From Bradyrhizobium sp. CCBAU 51765 (GTDB lineage: Bacteria > Pseudomonadota > Alphaproteobacteria > Rhizobiales > Xanthobacteraceae), in the NCBI RefSeq assembly GCF_015291725.1, contig NZ_CP030038.1:5445001-5509000 (forward strand): a stretch of 64,000 nucleotides of DNA, read 5' to 3'. The notes beneath the pieces were generated by a model. The model saw only the letters and a list, made by a program, of their open reading frames with translations, did not search any database and was not told the origin of the DNA. The translations under genes were made by a program, and so were the position numbers. This document shows positions 54,382 to 62,745 of the stretch, in pieces (position 1 is the first letter of the stretch; each line of letters starts with the position of its first letter).

Positions 54382-55803
54382 ATGGTCCGCCATCTTCCCA
54401 CGCTCTCGATCGCGATGTCGGTGACGTCGCTGGCGCTACTCGTCACGCAACCGGCCTCGGCGGAAACCGTCACGCTTGGCATCGGAACGCAGGACACCAC
54501 GACCAACACGGTGACCGCCGGCGTCGTCATCCGCCAGTTGCGTCTCCTTGAAAAATACCTGCCGAAAGACGGAAAATACGCCAACATCAAGTTCGAGCTG
54601 GAGTGGCAGAATTTCACCTCCGGTCCACCCGTCACCAACGCGATGATGGCGAACAAGCTGCAGATCGGCATGATGGGCGACTATCCGCTGATCGTGAACG
54701 GCTTCACCTTCGAGAGCAATCCGGAGAGCAAGAGCCGGCTGATCGGCATCGCCGCCTATAGCCTGTCCGGCTCCGGAAATGGCCTCGTCGTCCACAAGGA
54801 CTCGCCCTACTACGAACTCGCCGATCTGAAGGGCAAGCTCGTCAGCGTCCCCTTTGGCTCCGCCGCGCACGGCATGGTTCTGAAGGCGATGCAGGATCGC
54901 GGCTACGCATCCGACTTCTTCCAGCTCGTCAGCCAGAGCCCGGAGGTCGGCTCGACCAATCTCCAGGAGAAGAAGATCGACGCGCACGCCGACTTCGTCC
55001 CCTTCGCCGAGCTGCTGCCCTTCCGCGGCTTCGCGCGAAAGATCTTTGACGGTGTGGAGACGAACCTGCCGACCTTCCATGGCATCGTCGTCCGTACCGA
55101 CTTCGCCGAAAAATATCCCGAGGTCGTCGTCGCCTACTTCAAGGCGCTGATAGCCGCCAACCAGTGGCTGCGCGACGATCCGAAGCTCGCCGCAGAAAAG
55201 ATCCAGCAATGGACCGGCATCAACAAGGAAGTCGTCTACATCTTCCTCGGCCCCGGCGGCAACATGACCACCGATCCCACGATCAAGCCGGCGCTGATCG
55301 ATGCCGCGACCGCCGACGTCAAGGTGCTGCAGAACCTCGGTCGCATGAAGGAATTCGATCCGAAGAAGTGGGTCGACGACAGCTACATCCGCAAGGCCTA
55401 TGCCGAGATGAAGCTCGACTATGACGCGCAGCTTGCGAGCACCAGGAATTACGAGGTCTCCGGTGAAGATGCCTTCTGCAAGAAGCCGATCGCCGATCCG
55501 CGCAAGGCCGGCGAGGTCTGGGTCGACGAAGCCGGCATCATGCCCTTCTCGTCAGCCAGTTGCACACTCGGCGCCTATGCCGACTACAAGGCCAAGGGCA
55601 AGAAGATCAACGTCGCCTACGTCTTCGATACCACCCGGGGTATCAAGCTGTTCGCCGACCAGGCCTTCTTCGCCGTCGGCAATGGCGATGTCGCTCCGTT
55701 CCTGCTGAAGAAGGACGCCGAGGCATACGCGGCCAAGATCAGCGGCAAGGTGCTCGGCTTCGATGACGCGGTGAAAGCGGCGGTCGGCGGGGGCAAGACG
55801 TGA
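54382..55803 (+). CDS. SsuA/TauA-type substrate-binding protein fused to a NosL-like domain
   Basis: With ATG 54382 (TGAGGA 5 bp upstream; ATGs at 54370 and 54376 are alternatives) the protein has 473 residues. A signal peptide ends near residue 27 (PASAE). Residues about 30-350 form a nitrate/sulfonate/taurine-type binding domain (MMANKLQIGMMGDYPL, GKLVSVPFGSAAHG). Residues about 360-470 are extra: CKKPIADP, SSASCTLGAYADY, VAYVFDTTRG and DAEAYAAKISGKVLGFDDA follow the pattern of NosL, a copper-binding accessory protein of N2O reductase. Cys366 and Cys394 are possible metal ligands; the usual CGM motif is not intact. The family is normally near 320-340 residues, so this is a true C-terminal extension. 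NosL similarity is by eye. Confidence 0.78.
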   Translation: MVRHLPTLSIAMSVTSLALLVTQPASAETVTLGIGTQDTTTNTVTAGVVIRQLRLLEKYLPKDGKYANIKFELEWQNFTSGPPVTNAMMANKLQIGMMGDYPLIVNGFTFESNPESKSRLIGIAAYSLSGSGNGLVVHKDSPYYELADLKGKLVSVPFGSAAHGMVLKAMQDRGYASDFFQLVSQSPEVGSTNLQEKKIDAHADFVPFAELLPFRGFARKIFDGVETNLPTFHGIVVRTDFAEKYPEVVVAYFKALIAANQWLRDDPKLAAEKIQQWTGINKEVVYIFLGPGGNMTTDPTIKPALIDAATADVKVLQNLGRMKEFDPKKWVDDSYIRKAYAEMKLDYDAQLASTRNYEVSGEDAFCKKPIADPRKAGEVWVDEAGIMPFSSASCTLGAYADYKAKGKKINVAYVFDTTRGIKLFADQAFFAVGNGDVAPFLLKKDAEAYAAKISGKVLGFDDAVKAAVGGGKT

Positions 55804-56708
55804 GCAGTCCCGCCCTCGTCAGACATCCCGAGGATAGCATGCCGGCAACAGCCATTGCAGAGGCGGGCCCCGCGCCCGCCGCCACGCCGCCCGCAACCCC
55901 CGCGTCGTTCGGTACGCTCACGCTGCGCTGGTACCGGCTCAACCAGGGCCGGCTGCGCGCCACCGCGATCGGCATCGCCTCGCTGATCGCCTTCCTCCTG
56001 GTCTGGCATCTGCTCACGACCTATCGCGTCGTGTTTTTCGTGCGCTTCACCAACGTGCCCTCGCCGCTCGCGGTCTATGCGAGCTTCACCACGGCGATCC
56101 ACGACCCCAAATTCCTGATGCATATCCTGCTGAGCTGCCGGCGCATCTTCATCGGCTTCTCACTCGCAGCCATCGTCGGCGTGCCGCTCGGCCTGATCAT
56201 GGGGCGATTCAAGCTGGCGCATGAGGTGATCTTCCCGGTCGCCGAAGTGCTGCGGCCGATCCCGGCGATCGCCTGGGTGCCGATGGCCATCATGCTGTGG
56301 CCGACCAACGAGCAGAGCATCGTATTCATCACCTTCCTCGGCTCGTTCTTCCCGATCCTGGTCAACACGCTGCACGGCATGTCGCTGGTCGATCCCGTTC
56401 TGGTTCGCGCCGCGCAATGTCTCGGTGCGCGCGAGCGATCGATCTTCCGCGAGGTATATTTTCCGGCCTCGCTGCCGCACATTTTCACCGGCCTTACCGT
56501 CGGCATGGGCGTCGCATGGGTGTCGCTGATCGCCGCCGAGATGATCTCCGGTCAGTACGGTATCGGCTACTTCACCTGGGAGGCGTATTCGCTGGTCCAG
56601 TATGCCGACATCGCGCTCGGCATGATCGCAATCGGCGTGCTTGGTCTCGGATCGAGCCTGCTTATCAGGGGCATGGGACAGTTGGTGATGCCGTGGAGGT
56701 CGACATGA
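55800..56708 (+). CDS. ABC transporter permease (SsuC/TauC type)
   Basis: The 302-residue inner-membrane protein has six predicted helices and the subfamily coupling segment AAQCLGARERSIFREVYFPAS. The start is taken as GTG 55800 (GGGGG 6 bp upstream), overlapping the previous stop as GTGA; an ATG at 55839 with GAGGA before it is equally possible and would remove a Pro/Ala-rich tail. It pairs with the ATPase that follows with a 4-bp overlap. Confidence 0.9.
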   Translation: MSSPALVRHPEDSMPATAIAEAGPAPAATPPATPASFGTLTLRWYRLNQGRLRATAIGIASLIAFLLVWHLLTTYRVVFFVRFTNVPSPLAVYASFTTAIHDPKFLMHILLSCRRIFIGFSLAAIVGVPLGLIMGRFKLAHEVIFPVAEVLRPIPAIAWVPMAIMLWPTNEQSIVFITFLGSFFPILVNTLHGMSLVDPVLVRAAQCLGARERSIFREVYFPASLPHIFTGLTVGMGVAWVSLIAAEMISGQYGIGYFTWEAYSLVQYADIALGMIAIGVLGLGSSLLIRGMGQLVMPWRST

Positions 56709-57577
56709 GCGAGGTGCTTGCGAACACGTCGAAGGGCCACATCGAGGTCAGGAACTTCTCCCTCGCCTACGAGACGATCGAGGGACCCGTTCAGGCCGTC
56801 ACCGATACGCAGATCCATGTCAAGCCCGGCGAGTTCGTCTCGATCGTCGGCCCCTCCGGCTGCGGAAAGTCGACGCTGCTCAACGCGGTCGCAGGCTTCC
56901 TCAAGCCGACAACGGGCATCGTCACCGTCGATGGCGACCGCGTCAACGGCCCCAGCGCCGAACGCGGCATGGTGTTCCAGCAATATTCGCTGTTCCCCTG
57001 GAAGACGGTGCGGGAGAACGTCGAGTTCGGCCTGAAGATGCGCGGCATGCCACGCTCGCAGCGCGAACGCGCCGCGCGCACGCTGCTGGGGCTCGCGGGG
57101 CTCGAGGCGTTCGAGAAGCACTATCCGGAAAAGCTGTCCGGCGGCATGAAGCAGCGCGTCGGCATCGTCCGCGCGCTCGCTACGGGACCGAAGGTCCTGC
57201 TGCTGGATGAGCCCTTCGGCGCGCTCGACGCGCAGACCCGCGTCATCATGCAGCAGATCCTCACCAACATGTGGCAGCGGCTGAAGATCTCGGTGCTGTT
57301 CGTCACGCACGATATCGACGAGGCGATCTTCCTCTCCGACCGCGTCTACTGCATGACCGCGCGGCCCGGCTCGATCAAGGCGGAGATCCCGATCCCGCTA
57401 GAGCGGCCGCGGCAGCAAGCGATGATGATGTCGTCGGAGTTCCTGGCGCTGCGCCGCGGGCTGATGTCGCTGATCCGCGAGGAGAGCCTGAAGGCGATGG
57501 GCGGCGAGATCAACGACATGGGGATGCAGGGTCTGAACATCGAGCTGCATGGCCATTCACTCGCGGATGTGATCTGA
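56705..57577 (+). CDS. ABC transporter ATPase (SsuB/TauB type)
   Basis: The protein has 290 residues from ATG 56705, with GGAGG 5 bp upstream. It shows GPSGCGKST (Walker A), the Q-loop in VFQQYSLFPWKTV, the signature LSGGMKQRVGIVRA and Walker B LLLDEPFGALDAQ. It completes an SsuABC/TauABC-like importer. The long open frame upstream lies over the permease gene and is a shadow. Confidence 0.93.
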   Translation: MSEVLANTSKGHIEVRNFSLAYETIEGPVQAVTDTQIHVKPGEFVSIVGPSGCGKSTLLNAVAGFLKPTTGIVTVDGDRVNGPSAERGMVFQQYSLFPWKTVRENVEFGLKMRGMPRSQRERAARTLLGLAGLEAFEKHYPEKLSGGMKQRVGIVRALATGPKVLLLDEPFGALDAQTRVIMQQILTNMWQRLKISVLFVTHDIDEAIFLSDRVYCMTARPGSIKAEIPIPLERPRQQAMMMSSEFLALRRGLMSLIREESLKAMGGEINDMGMQGLNIELHGHSLADVI

Positions 57578-57614
57578 TCTAGCTGCCCCACTCACGGCGA
57601 TGGCAGTTTCGTAG

Positions 57615-57697
57615 GGTGGGCAAAGCGAAGCGTGCCCACCTCTTTATCGCGATTGCCGAGAGAAGGTGGGCACGGCGCATTCGCGCCTTTGCCCACC
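57615..57697. repeat. Two GGTGGGCA/TGCCCACC palindromes
   Basis: GGTGGGCA..TGCCCACC pairs at 57615-57640 and again at 57665-57697. The second has the GGCGCATTCGCGCC centre seen at 34727. They fill the gap between the convergent ATPase and YeiH genes and may terminate both transcripts. Confidence 0.7.
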
Positions 57698-57717
57698 GTA
57701 GGGCTGTCTTGCTCCAA

Positions 57718-58776
57718 TCATTTGAACCAATGCACCAGCGCGAGGCTGATGCCGAGCAGCAGCAGCAGCGAGAGCGTGACGGCTGCCGTCACCCTGCCTC
57801 CGACATTGGCGAGCACGCGGACGTCGACGCCTAGGCCGAGTGCGGCCATCGACACCACGGTGAGAAAACCGGTGATCTTCGTCACAGGACCGACCACCGT
57901 CGCCGGCACGATCTCCAGCGAGCGTAGGGTCGCGAGCGCGAGAAAACCGAGGATGAACCACGGAACCAGGCGGAAAAAGCCGACATTGGTCTTCTTGGCA
58001 TCGTTCTGCCAGCGCGAGGCAATGAGGGAAAGGCCGACAACGACGGGCCCGAGCATCAGGACGCGCATCAGCTTGACGAGCGTGCCGATCTGCGTCGAGA
58101 CGAGTCCGGCCGGCACCGTGGCGGCCAACACCTGCGGCACCGCGTAGACGGTGAGACCCGCGAGAATTCCGTATTGCGTGGCCGACAATTGCAGCAGCGG
58201 GATCAGGAGCGGCAGGCCAAGCACCATCATCACGCCGAGGATGGCGGTGAAGGAGATCGAAGATGCGATCTCCTCGTTGTTGGCGCCGATGATCGGCGCC
58301 ACGGCAGCAATCGCCGAATTGCCGCAAATCGAGTTGCCGCAGGCGATCAGGATCGACAGGCGCGTCGACAGACCCAACAGACGGCTGAGGCCGAAGGAGA
58401 CACATAGCGCGATCACGACGACGGCCGCGATCGAGACGAGGAGCGCGATGCCCGAGGCGGCGATCGCGGCGAAGCTGATCGAGGCTCCCAGCAGCATGAC
58501 CGCAACCTCGAGCAGCTGTTTTGCGCTGAAGGCGATCCCGGTCTGCCACCGGGACGCCGGCTTCCAGAAGCTGCGGAGCGCCATGCCGAGCAGGATCGCC
58601 ATGACGAGCGCTTCGACATAGGGATGCTCGAACATACCCAGCTCGGCGCGCTCCAGCAGGGCGGAGACGCCGGCGATCAGAACGCAAAGGAGAATGCCGG
58701 GAATCAGCGCCGCAATGCGGCTCGCGGCTGTGGCCGGCTTGGCGTCGGCCGGACTGGATGCTTGATTCTGCGACAC
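57718..58776 (-). CDS. YeiH-family putative sulfate exporter (UPF0324)
   Basis: A 352-residue membrane protein with about ten helices and the family motifs MLLGASISFAAIAASG, ACGNSICGNSAIAAVAP and PVTKITGFLTVVSMAALGLG. The start is GTG 58776 with AGGGAG upstream. YeiH/TauZ-type proteins are annotated as putative sulfate exporters and in some bacteria stand in sulfonate-degradation clusters. Lying next to an SsuABC-like importer and an AprAB-like pair, it could remove sulfate or sulfite formed in the cell. Confidence 0.85.
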   Translation of the reverse strand: MSQNQASSPADAKPATAASRIAALIPGILLCVLIAGVSALLERAELGMFEHPYVEALVMAILLGMALRSFWKPASRWQTGIAFSAKQLLEVAVMLLGASISFAAIAASGIALLVSIAAVVVIALCVSFGLSRLLGLSTRLSILIACGNSICGNSAIAAVAPIIGANNEEIASSISFTAILGVMMVLGLPLLIPLLQLSATQYGILAGLTVYAVPQVLAATVPAGLVSTQIGTLVKLMRVLMLGPVVVGLSLIASRWQNDAKKTNVGFFRLVPWFILGFLALATLRSLEIVPATVVGPVTKITGFLTVVSMAALGLGVDVRVLANVGGRVTAAVTLSLLLLLGISLALVHWFK

Positions 58777-58886
58777 AAATTTCTCCCTGAGGAGAAGGAT
58801 TTATACGCAGCGCAGCCCGGGAGGGAAATAAGTTTTCGACATATCAGGCCAGAGGGGAGTTCTATCCTCAGCCCGGACGACCAGCC

Positions 58887-59105
58887 TCAGAAGATCAGGC
58901 TCTTGGCGAGGGAAGCGACGCGGCTGAAGCCGTCATAGACGCCGGGCTCGAAGAAGGCGGCGCGGGCAAGCACGATACCCGCAACCAGCGACCAGAACAG
59001 CCCGGTGCCGGCACGCAGCAAAAGCTTCGACGTACGCGACCGCGGCTGGGTGTCCGTCGCGGACACCAATTGCTCGCCGAAGGGTTCAAATCCGGTACGT
59101 TCCAT
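58887..59105 (-). CDS. Hypothetical small membrane protein
   Basis: From ATG 59105 the product has 72 residues, ending in a hydrophobic helix (TGLFWSLVAGIVLARAAFF) and the short tail SLAKSLIF. I recognise no family. The frame is open to 59219 but that part has low resemblance to a protein start. A second overlapping frame (58895-59230) is Arg/Ser-rich and is taken as a shadow. There is no strong ribosome site. It may be a real single-pass protein. Confidence 0.45.
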   Translation of the reverse strand: MERTGFEPFGEQLVSATDTQPRSRTSKLLLRAGTGLFWSLVAGIVLARAAFFEPGVYDGFSRVASLAKSLIF

Positions 59106-59271
59106 GACTCTGGCCAATCCATCAAATTCTGATGGGAATGTCGTCGTTTCGGCCCCAAACGGCAATGGAAGCGATTGGCGTTTTTGTCCTCTCGAGGGAA
59201 AACTCCTTCCGTTCGACAACCTCTGGACAATAGTTTTCTTCTTCTGGCCTATTTGTGCACCGGCACCCGAC

Positions 59272-59985
59272 TTACAGGGCCAGATAGCGGCGGCGGATCG
59301 CCTCGTTGGCCTTCAACTCGTCAATTCCGGCGGCATAGACGATCTGGCCCTTGTCGATGACGGTGGCGTGGCTCGCCAGCCCCAGGCAGAAATGCATGTT
59401 CTGCTCGGCGATCAGCACGGTCGATCCGAGCGAGCGGAGCTGCCGCAGGAGCTCGCCGATCCGCTGCACGATGATCGGCGCGAGGCCCTCGCTCGGCTCG
59501 TCCAGCAGCAGCAGCGCTGGATTGCCCATCAGCGTCCGCGCGATCGCCAGCATCTGCTGCTCGCCGCCGGAGAGGCGCCCGGCAGTGCGGTGACGCAGCG
59601 GTTCCAGGAGCGGAAAGATGTCGTAGATGCGCTTGATCGGCCATTCGTCCTGGCCGTCCGGTCCCTTCTTTTTCCCGATGACGAGATTGTCTTCGACCGT
59701 GTGCTCCGGAAAGATCTGGCGGTCCTCCGGCACGAAGCCGAGGCCGGCGCGTGCGATGGTGTGCGGCTTAAGACCGGATATCACCGTTCCGCGCAGGCTC
59801 ACCCTGCCCCGTCGCGGCGGCGCCAGCCCCATGATCGCCTTCATCGTCGTCGACTTGCCGGCGCCGTTACGGCCGAGCAGCGCCATCGTCTCGCCCTGCC
59901 GCACCGACAGGCCGACGCCGAACAGGATCTGGCTGGTGCCGTAATAGACATCGAGATCGGCGACTTCGATGACGGCGGTGCTCAT
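59272..59985 (-). CDS. livF: Branched-chain amino acid-type ABC transporter ATPase LivF
   Basis: The protein has 237 residues from ATG 59985, overlapping the livG stop by 4 bp. It shows GRNGAGKST (Walker A), RLSGGEQQMLAIART and LLLDEPSEGLAP, the last being typical for LivF. It is the final gene of the leftward operon binding protein-H-M-G-F. Frame sequence beyond 59985 lies over livG. Confidence 0.93.
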   Translation of the reverse strand: MSTAVIEVADLDVYYGTSQILFGVGLSVRQGETMALLGRNGAGKSTTMKAIMGLAPPRRGRVSLRGTVISGLKPHTIARAGLGFVPEDRQIFPEHTVEDNLVIGKKKGPDGQDEWPIKRIYDIFPLLEPLRHRTAGRLSGGEQQMLAIARTLMGNPALLLLDEPSEGLAPIIVQRIGELLRQLRSLGSTVLIAEQNMHFCLGLASHATVIDKGQIVYAAGIDELKANEAIRRRYLAL

Positions 59986-60737
59986 GCGGCGGCTCCCGCA
60001 TGCTCGGTGCCGAGATAGGCATCGATCACGGCGCTGTTGTTGCGGATCTCGTCGGGTGTGCCAGCGGCGAGGATGCGGCCGTAGCACAGCACGACGATCT
60101 TGGGCGCGATCTTGAACACGATGTCCATGTCGTGTTCGATGAAGACGACCGTAATCTTCTGGGTCTCCCAGAGCTCGCGTACCTTGTCGATCATGCGCCA
60201 GCGCTCCTCCGGTCCCATCCCGGCGGTCGGCTCGTCCAGCAGCAGCACCTTCGGCTTGAGCACGAGCGCCAGGGCGATGTCGAGCAGCTTCTGATCACCG
60301 TGCGACAGCGTCGCGGCCGTGCGGTGGCGTTTGCTCGCCAACCCCAAGAGCTCCATCACGTGCTCGGCGCGGTCGCGCGTCTCAGGCAGCGGGAAGCGCT
60401 TGTGCAGCACCGCGGAGGAGCGTTGATCGGCGCTGACGGCGGCGAGCATCGTCTCCTGCACGGTGAGCGACTTGAAGATACTGGCAACCTGGAAGGCGCG
60501 ACCGATACCGTGCCGCACGATCTCCGGCGGCGAGCGGCCGGCGAGATCGATGCCGTCAAGCAGAACCTGCCCCGAATCCGGGCTCAAGGCGCCGGTGATC
60601 AGGTTGAAGAAGGTGCTCTTGCCGGCGCCGTTCGGGCCGATCACGGCCGTGAGCGAGCCATCGGGGAAGTCGAGCGAGACGTCGTTGGTCGCCTTCACGC
60701 CGCCGAAGGATTTTGCGAGGTTGCGGATCTCGAGCAT
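59982..60737 (-). CDS. livG: Branched-chain amino acid-type ABC transporter ATPase LivG
   Basis: From ATG 60737 the protein has 251 residues with GPNGAGKSTFFNLI (Walker A), the unusual signature TLSHGDQKLLDIALAL (SHGDQ instead of SGGQ, as is normal for LivG-like proteins of this type) and LLLDEPTAGMGP. It works as a heterodimer with LivF and starts 2 bp after the livM stop. Confidence 0.93.
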   Translation of the reverse strand: MLEIRNLAKSFGGVKATNDVSLDFPDGSLTAVIGPNGAGKSTFFNLITGALSPDSGQVLLDGIDLAGRSPPEIVRHGIGRAFQVASIFKSLTVQETMLAAVSADQRSSAVLHKRFPLPETRDRAEHVMELLGLASKRHRTAATLSHGDQKLLDIALALVLKPKVLLLDEPTAGMGPEERWRMIDKVRELWETQKITVVFIEHDMDIVFKIAPKIVVLCYGRILAAGTPDEIRNNSAVIDAYLGTEHAGAAA

Positions 60738-60739
60738 CG

Positions 60740-61759
60740 TTAGCGCCCCTTGCCTGCATCGTGCCGGTGCGAAAACCATTCGGCGACGAAATCCAGCAGG
60801 CCCTTACGCAAACCGAGCGCAAAAAACAGGATGACGACCCCAAGCACGATGCCGTGGTATTCGGTGAACCGCGTGACAGTATCGTTGAGCAGCAGGAGCA
60901 GTACGGTGCCGACCATCGGACCAAGAAAGGTGGAGACGCCGCCGAGCATGTTGATGAAGATGCCCTCCCCCGAGATCGTCCAATAGGCGAACTCCGGATA
61001 GGCGCCCGAGACGAACAGCGCCATCACCATGCCACCCATCGACGCGAACAGCGCGGCCAGCACGAACACCGTGAGCTTGGCGCGCCAGACGTCGATGCCG
61101 AGAAAGCTCGCGCGCGCGGCGTTGTCGCGAATCATGCGCAAGGTGTAGCCGAACGGCGACTGCGCGATCTGGCGCATCGCGAGCAGGCCGAGGATGAGCA
61201 GCGCGCAGCTCGTGACATACAGATGGACATGATTGGACAGATCGATGCCGAGAAAGACGGGCCGGGGGATGCCACCGCGCAGGCCCTGATCGCCGCCGGT
61301 GAACGAGGCCCAGGACAGGATGGTCGAGTGGATCAGCATCTGGAAGGCGAGCGTGACGAAGGCGAAATAGATCTCCTTCAGCCGCACGCAGATCGCGCCG
61401 ATGATTGTCGCGAAGACCGCCGTGATGGCCAATGTCGCGACGAAAGCCACCGGAATCGGCACGCCGAGCTTCTGCATGATCAGGCCGAAGCTGTAGGCAC
61501 CAAGGCCGAAGAACATGCCGTGCCCGAACGAGGTCAGGCCGGTGTAGCCCACCAGGAGGTTCAGCGAAGTCGCGAACAGACCATAGGCTGAGCAGCGGAT
61601 GACGAAATCGAGCAGCGCCTTGCTGCCGGTGAACAATGGCAGGCTCGCCAGCACGGCGAAAGCGATCAGCGCGATCAGCACGTCGCGATAGCGTTGCAGC
61701 ACGGCACCGCTGCGCACCGGCACCAGGGTTTGCGCGCGTCCGGCCTCCAGCTCGGTCAT
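60740..61759 (-). CDS. livM: Branched-chain amino acid-type ABC transporter permease LivM
   Basis: The 339-residue permease has eight to ten helices and the LivM motifs LNLLVGYTGLTSFGHGMFFG, RMIRDNAARASFLGIDV and GGMGGMV-like segment (here SMGGMVMALF). Its ATG overlaps the livH stop by 4 bp. Confidence 0.93.
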   Translation of the reverse strand: MTELEAGRAQTLVPVRSGAVLQRYRDVLIALIAFAVLASLPLFTGSKALLDFVIRCSAYGLFATSLNLLVGYTGLTSFGHGMFFGLGAYSFGLIMQKLGVPIPVAFVATLAITAVFATIIGAICVRLKEIYFAFVTLAFQMLIHSTILSWASFTGGDQGLRGGIPRPVFLGIDLSNHVHLYVTSCALLILGLLAMRQIAQSPFGYTLRMIRDNAARASFLGIDVWRAKLTVFVLAALFASMGGMVMALFVSGAYPEFAYWTISGEGIFINMLGGVSTFLGPMVGTVLLLLLNDTVTRFTEYHGIVLGVVILFFALGLRKGLLDFVAEWFSHRHDAGKGR

Positions 61760-62658
61760 GCCGCCTCCTTGCCGAACAGGCCGGTGGGCTTTGAGACCAG
61801 CACGATCACCATGAACAGATACATCAGGCCTTCCGTGAACAGGGGAAAACCGAGCGACCCGAAGGAACGGATCAGGCCGAGCAGCAGCGCGCCGATCAGC
61901 GCGCCCAGGATCGAGCCCATGCCGCCGATCACGGTAACGATGAAAGACTCGATCAACACCGAGAAGCCCATGCCGGGAGTCAGCGAACGCACCGGCGCGG
62001 CGAGCGCCCCGGCAAGCCCCGCCAGCATGCCGCCGAGTGCGAACACGCCGCCATAGATCAGGCCGGTGTTGATGCCGAGCGCCGAGACCATGCCGGGGTT
62101 ATGTGCCGCTGCGCGGATCACCTTGCCGATGCGGCTGCGCGACAGGCCGATGCCGAGCACGATGGCGGCGAGAAGCGCGACGCCGATCAGCAGCAGGTAG
62201 TAAGGCGGCACCACGCCGCCCGCGATGAACAGCGGCATCACCTGGAAAGCCGCCGGCATGCCCATCGCCTTGAATTCGGGCCCCCAGATGATGCGCACGA
62301 CGTCGTCGAAGATCAGCACGAAGGCGTAGCAGACGAGGAGCTGCATCAAGACGTCGGCGCCATAGACGCGGCTCATGAAGACACGCTCGAAGATCAGGCC
62401 GAGAACCGCGGTGCCGGCCGCGCCCGCGAGCATCGCCAGCGCAAAACTGTCGGTGAGCTGATACGCCGTCATCGCGAAATAGGCGCCGAACATGTAGAAG
62501 GCGCCGTGGCTGAAATTGACCACCTTGAGCACGCCGAAGATCAGCGTAAGCCCGACGGCGACCAGGAACAGCAGCATGCCTATGATGAGGCCGCTGGTGG
62601 TTTGCGTCACCAGGCACGCGGAACTGGAGAGACAGCCGGCAAGCGCATCGATATCCAC
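61756..62658 (-). CDS. livH: Branched-chain amino acid-type ABC transporter permease LivH
   Basis: A 300-residue permease with about eight helices; TLIFGVLKVVNFSHGAFYMF and VTVIGGMGSILGALIGALLLG are standard LivH motifs. The start is taken as GTG 62658, which has only a weak ribosome site; a start within the next 30 codons (for example near MLLFLVAVG) cannot be excluded. It follows the binding-protein gene after 87 bp. Confidence 0.9.
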   Translation of the reverse strand: MDIDALAGCLSSSACLVTQTTSGLIIGMLLFLVAVGLTLIFGVLKVVNFSHGAFYMFGAYFAMTAYQLTDSFALAMLAGAAGTAVLGLIFERVFMSRVYGADVLMQLLVCYAFVLIFDDVVRIIWGPEFKAMGMPAAFQVMPLFIAGGVVPPYYLLLIGVALLAAIVLGIGLSRSRIGKVIRAAAHNPGMVSALGINTGLIYGGVFALGGMLAGLAGALAAPVRSLTPGMGFSVLIESFIVTVIGGMGSILGALIGALLLGLIRSFGSLGFPLFTEGLMYLFMVIVLVSKPTGLFGKEAA

Positions 62659-62745
62659 GGGAGCACTTTCATTGCGACGCGCCTGACACGGCGCGGAAAG
62701 CGAAACGACGGCGGAGACGGTCGCCCGTCCCCGCCCCTTGTGCGA

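Noticed and set aside
58895..59230. Second small frame overlapping the hypothetical membrane protein
   Set aside because: Its product is Arg/Ser/Pro-rich with no hydrophobic segment, while the other frame has a clear membrane helix.
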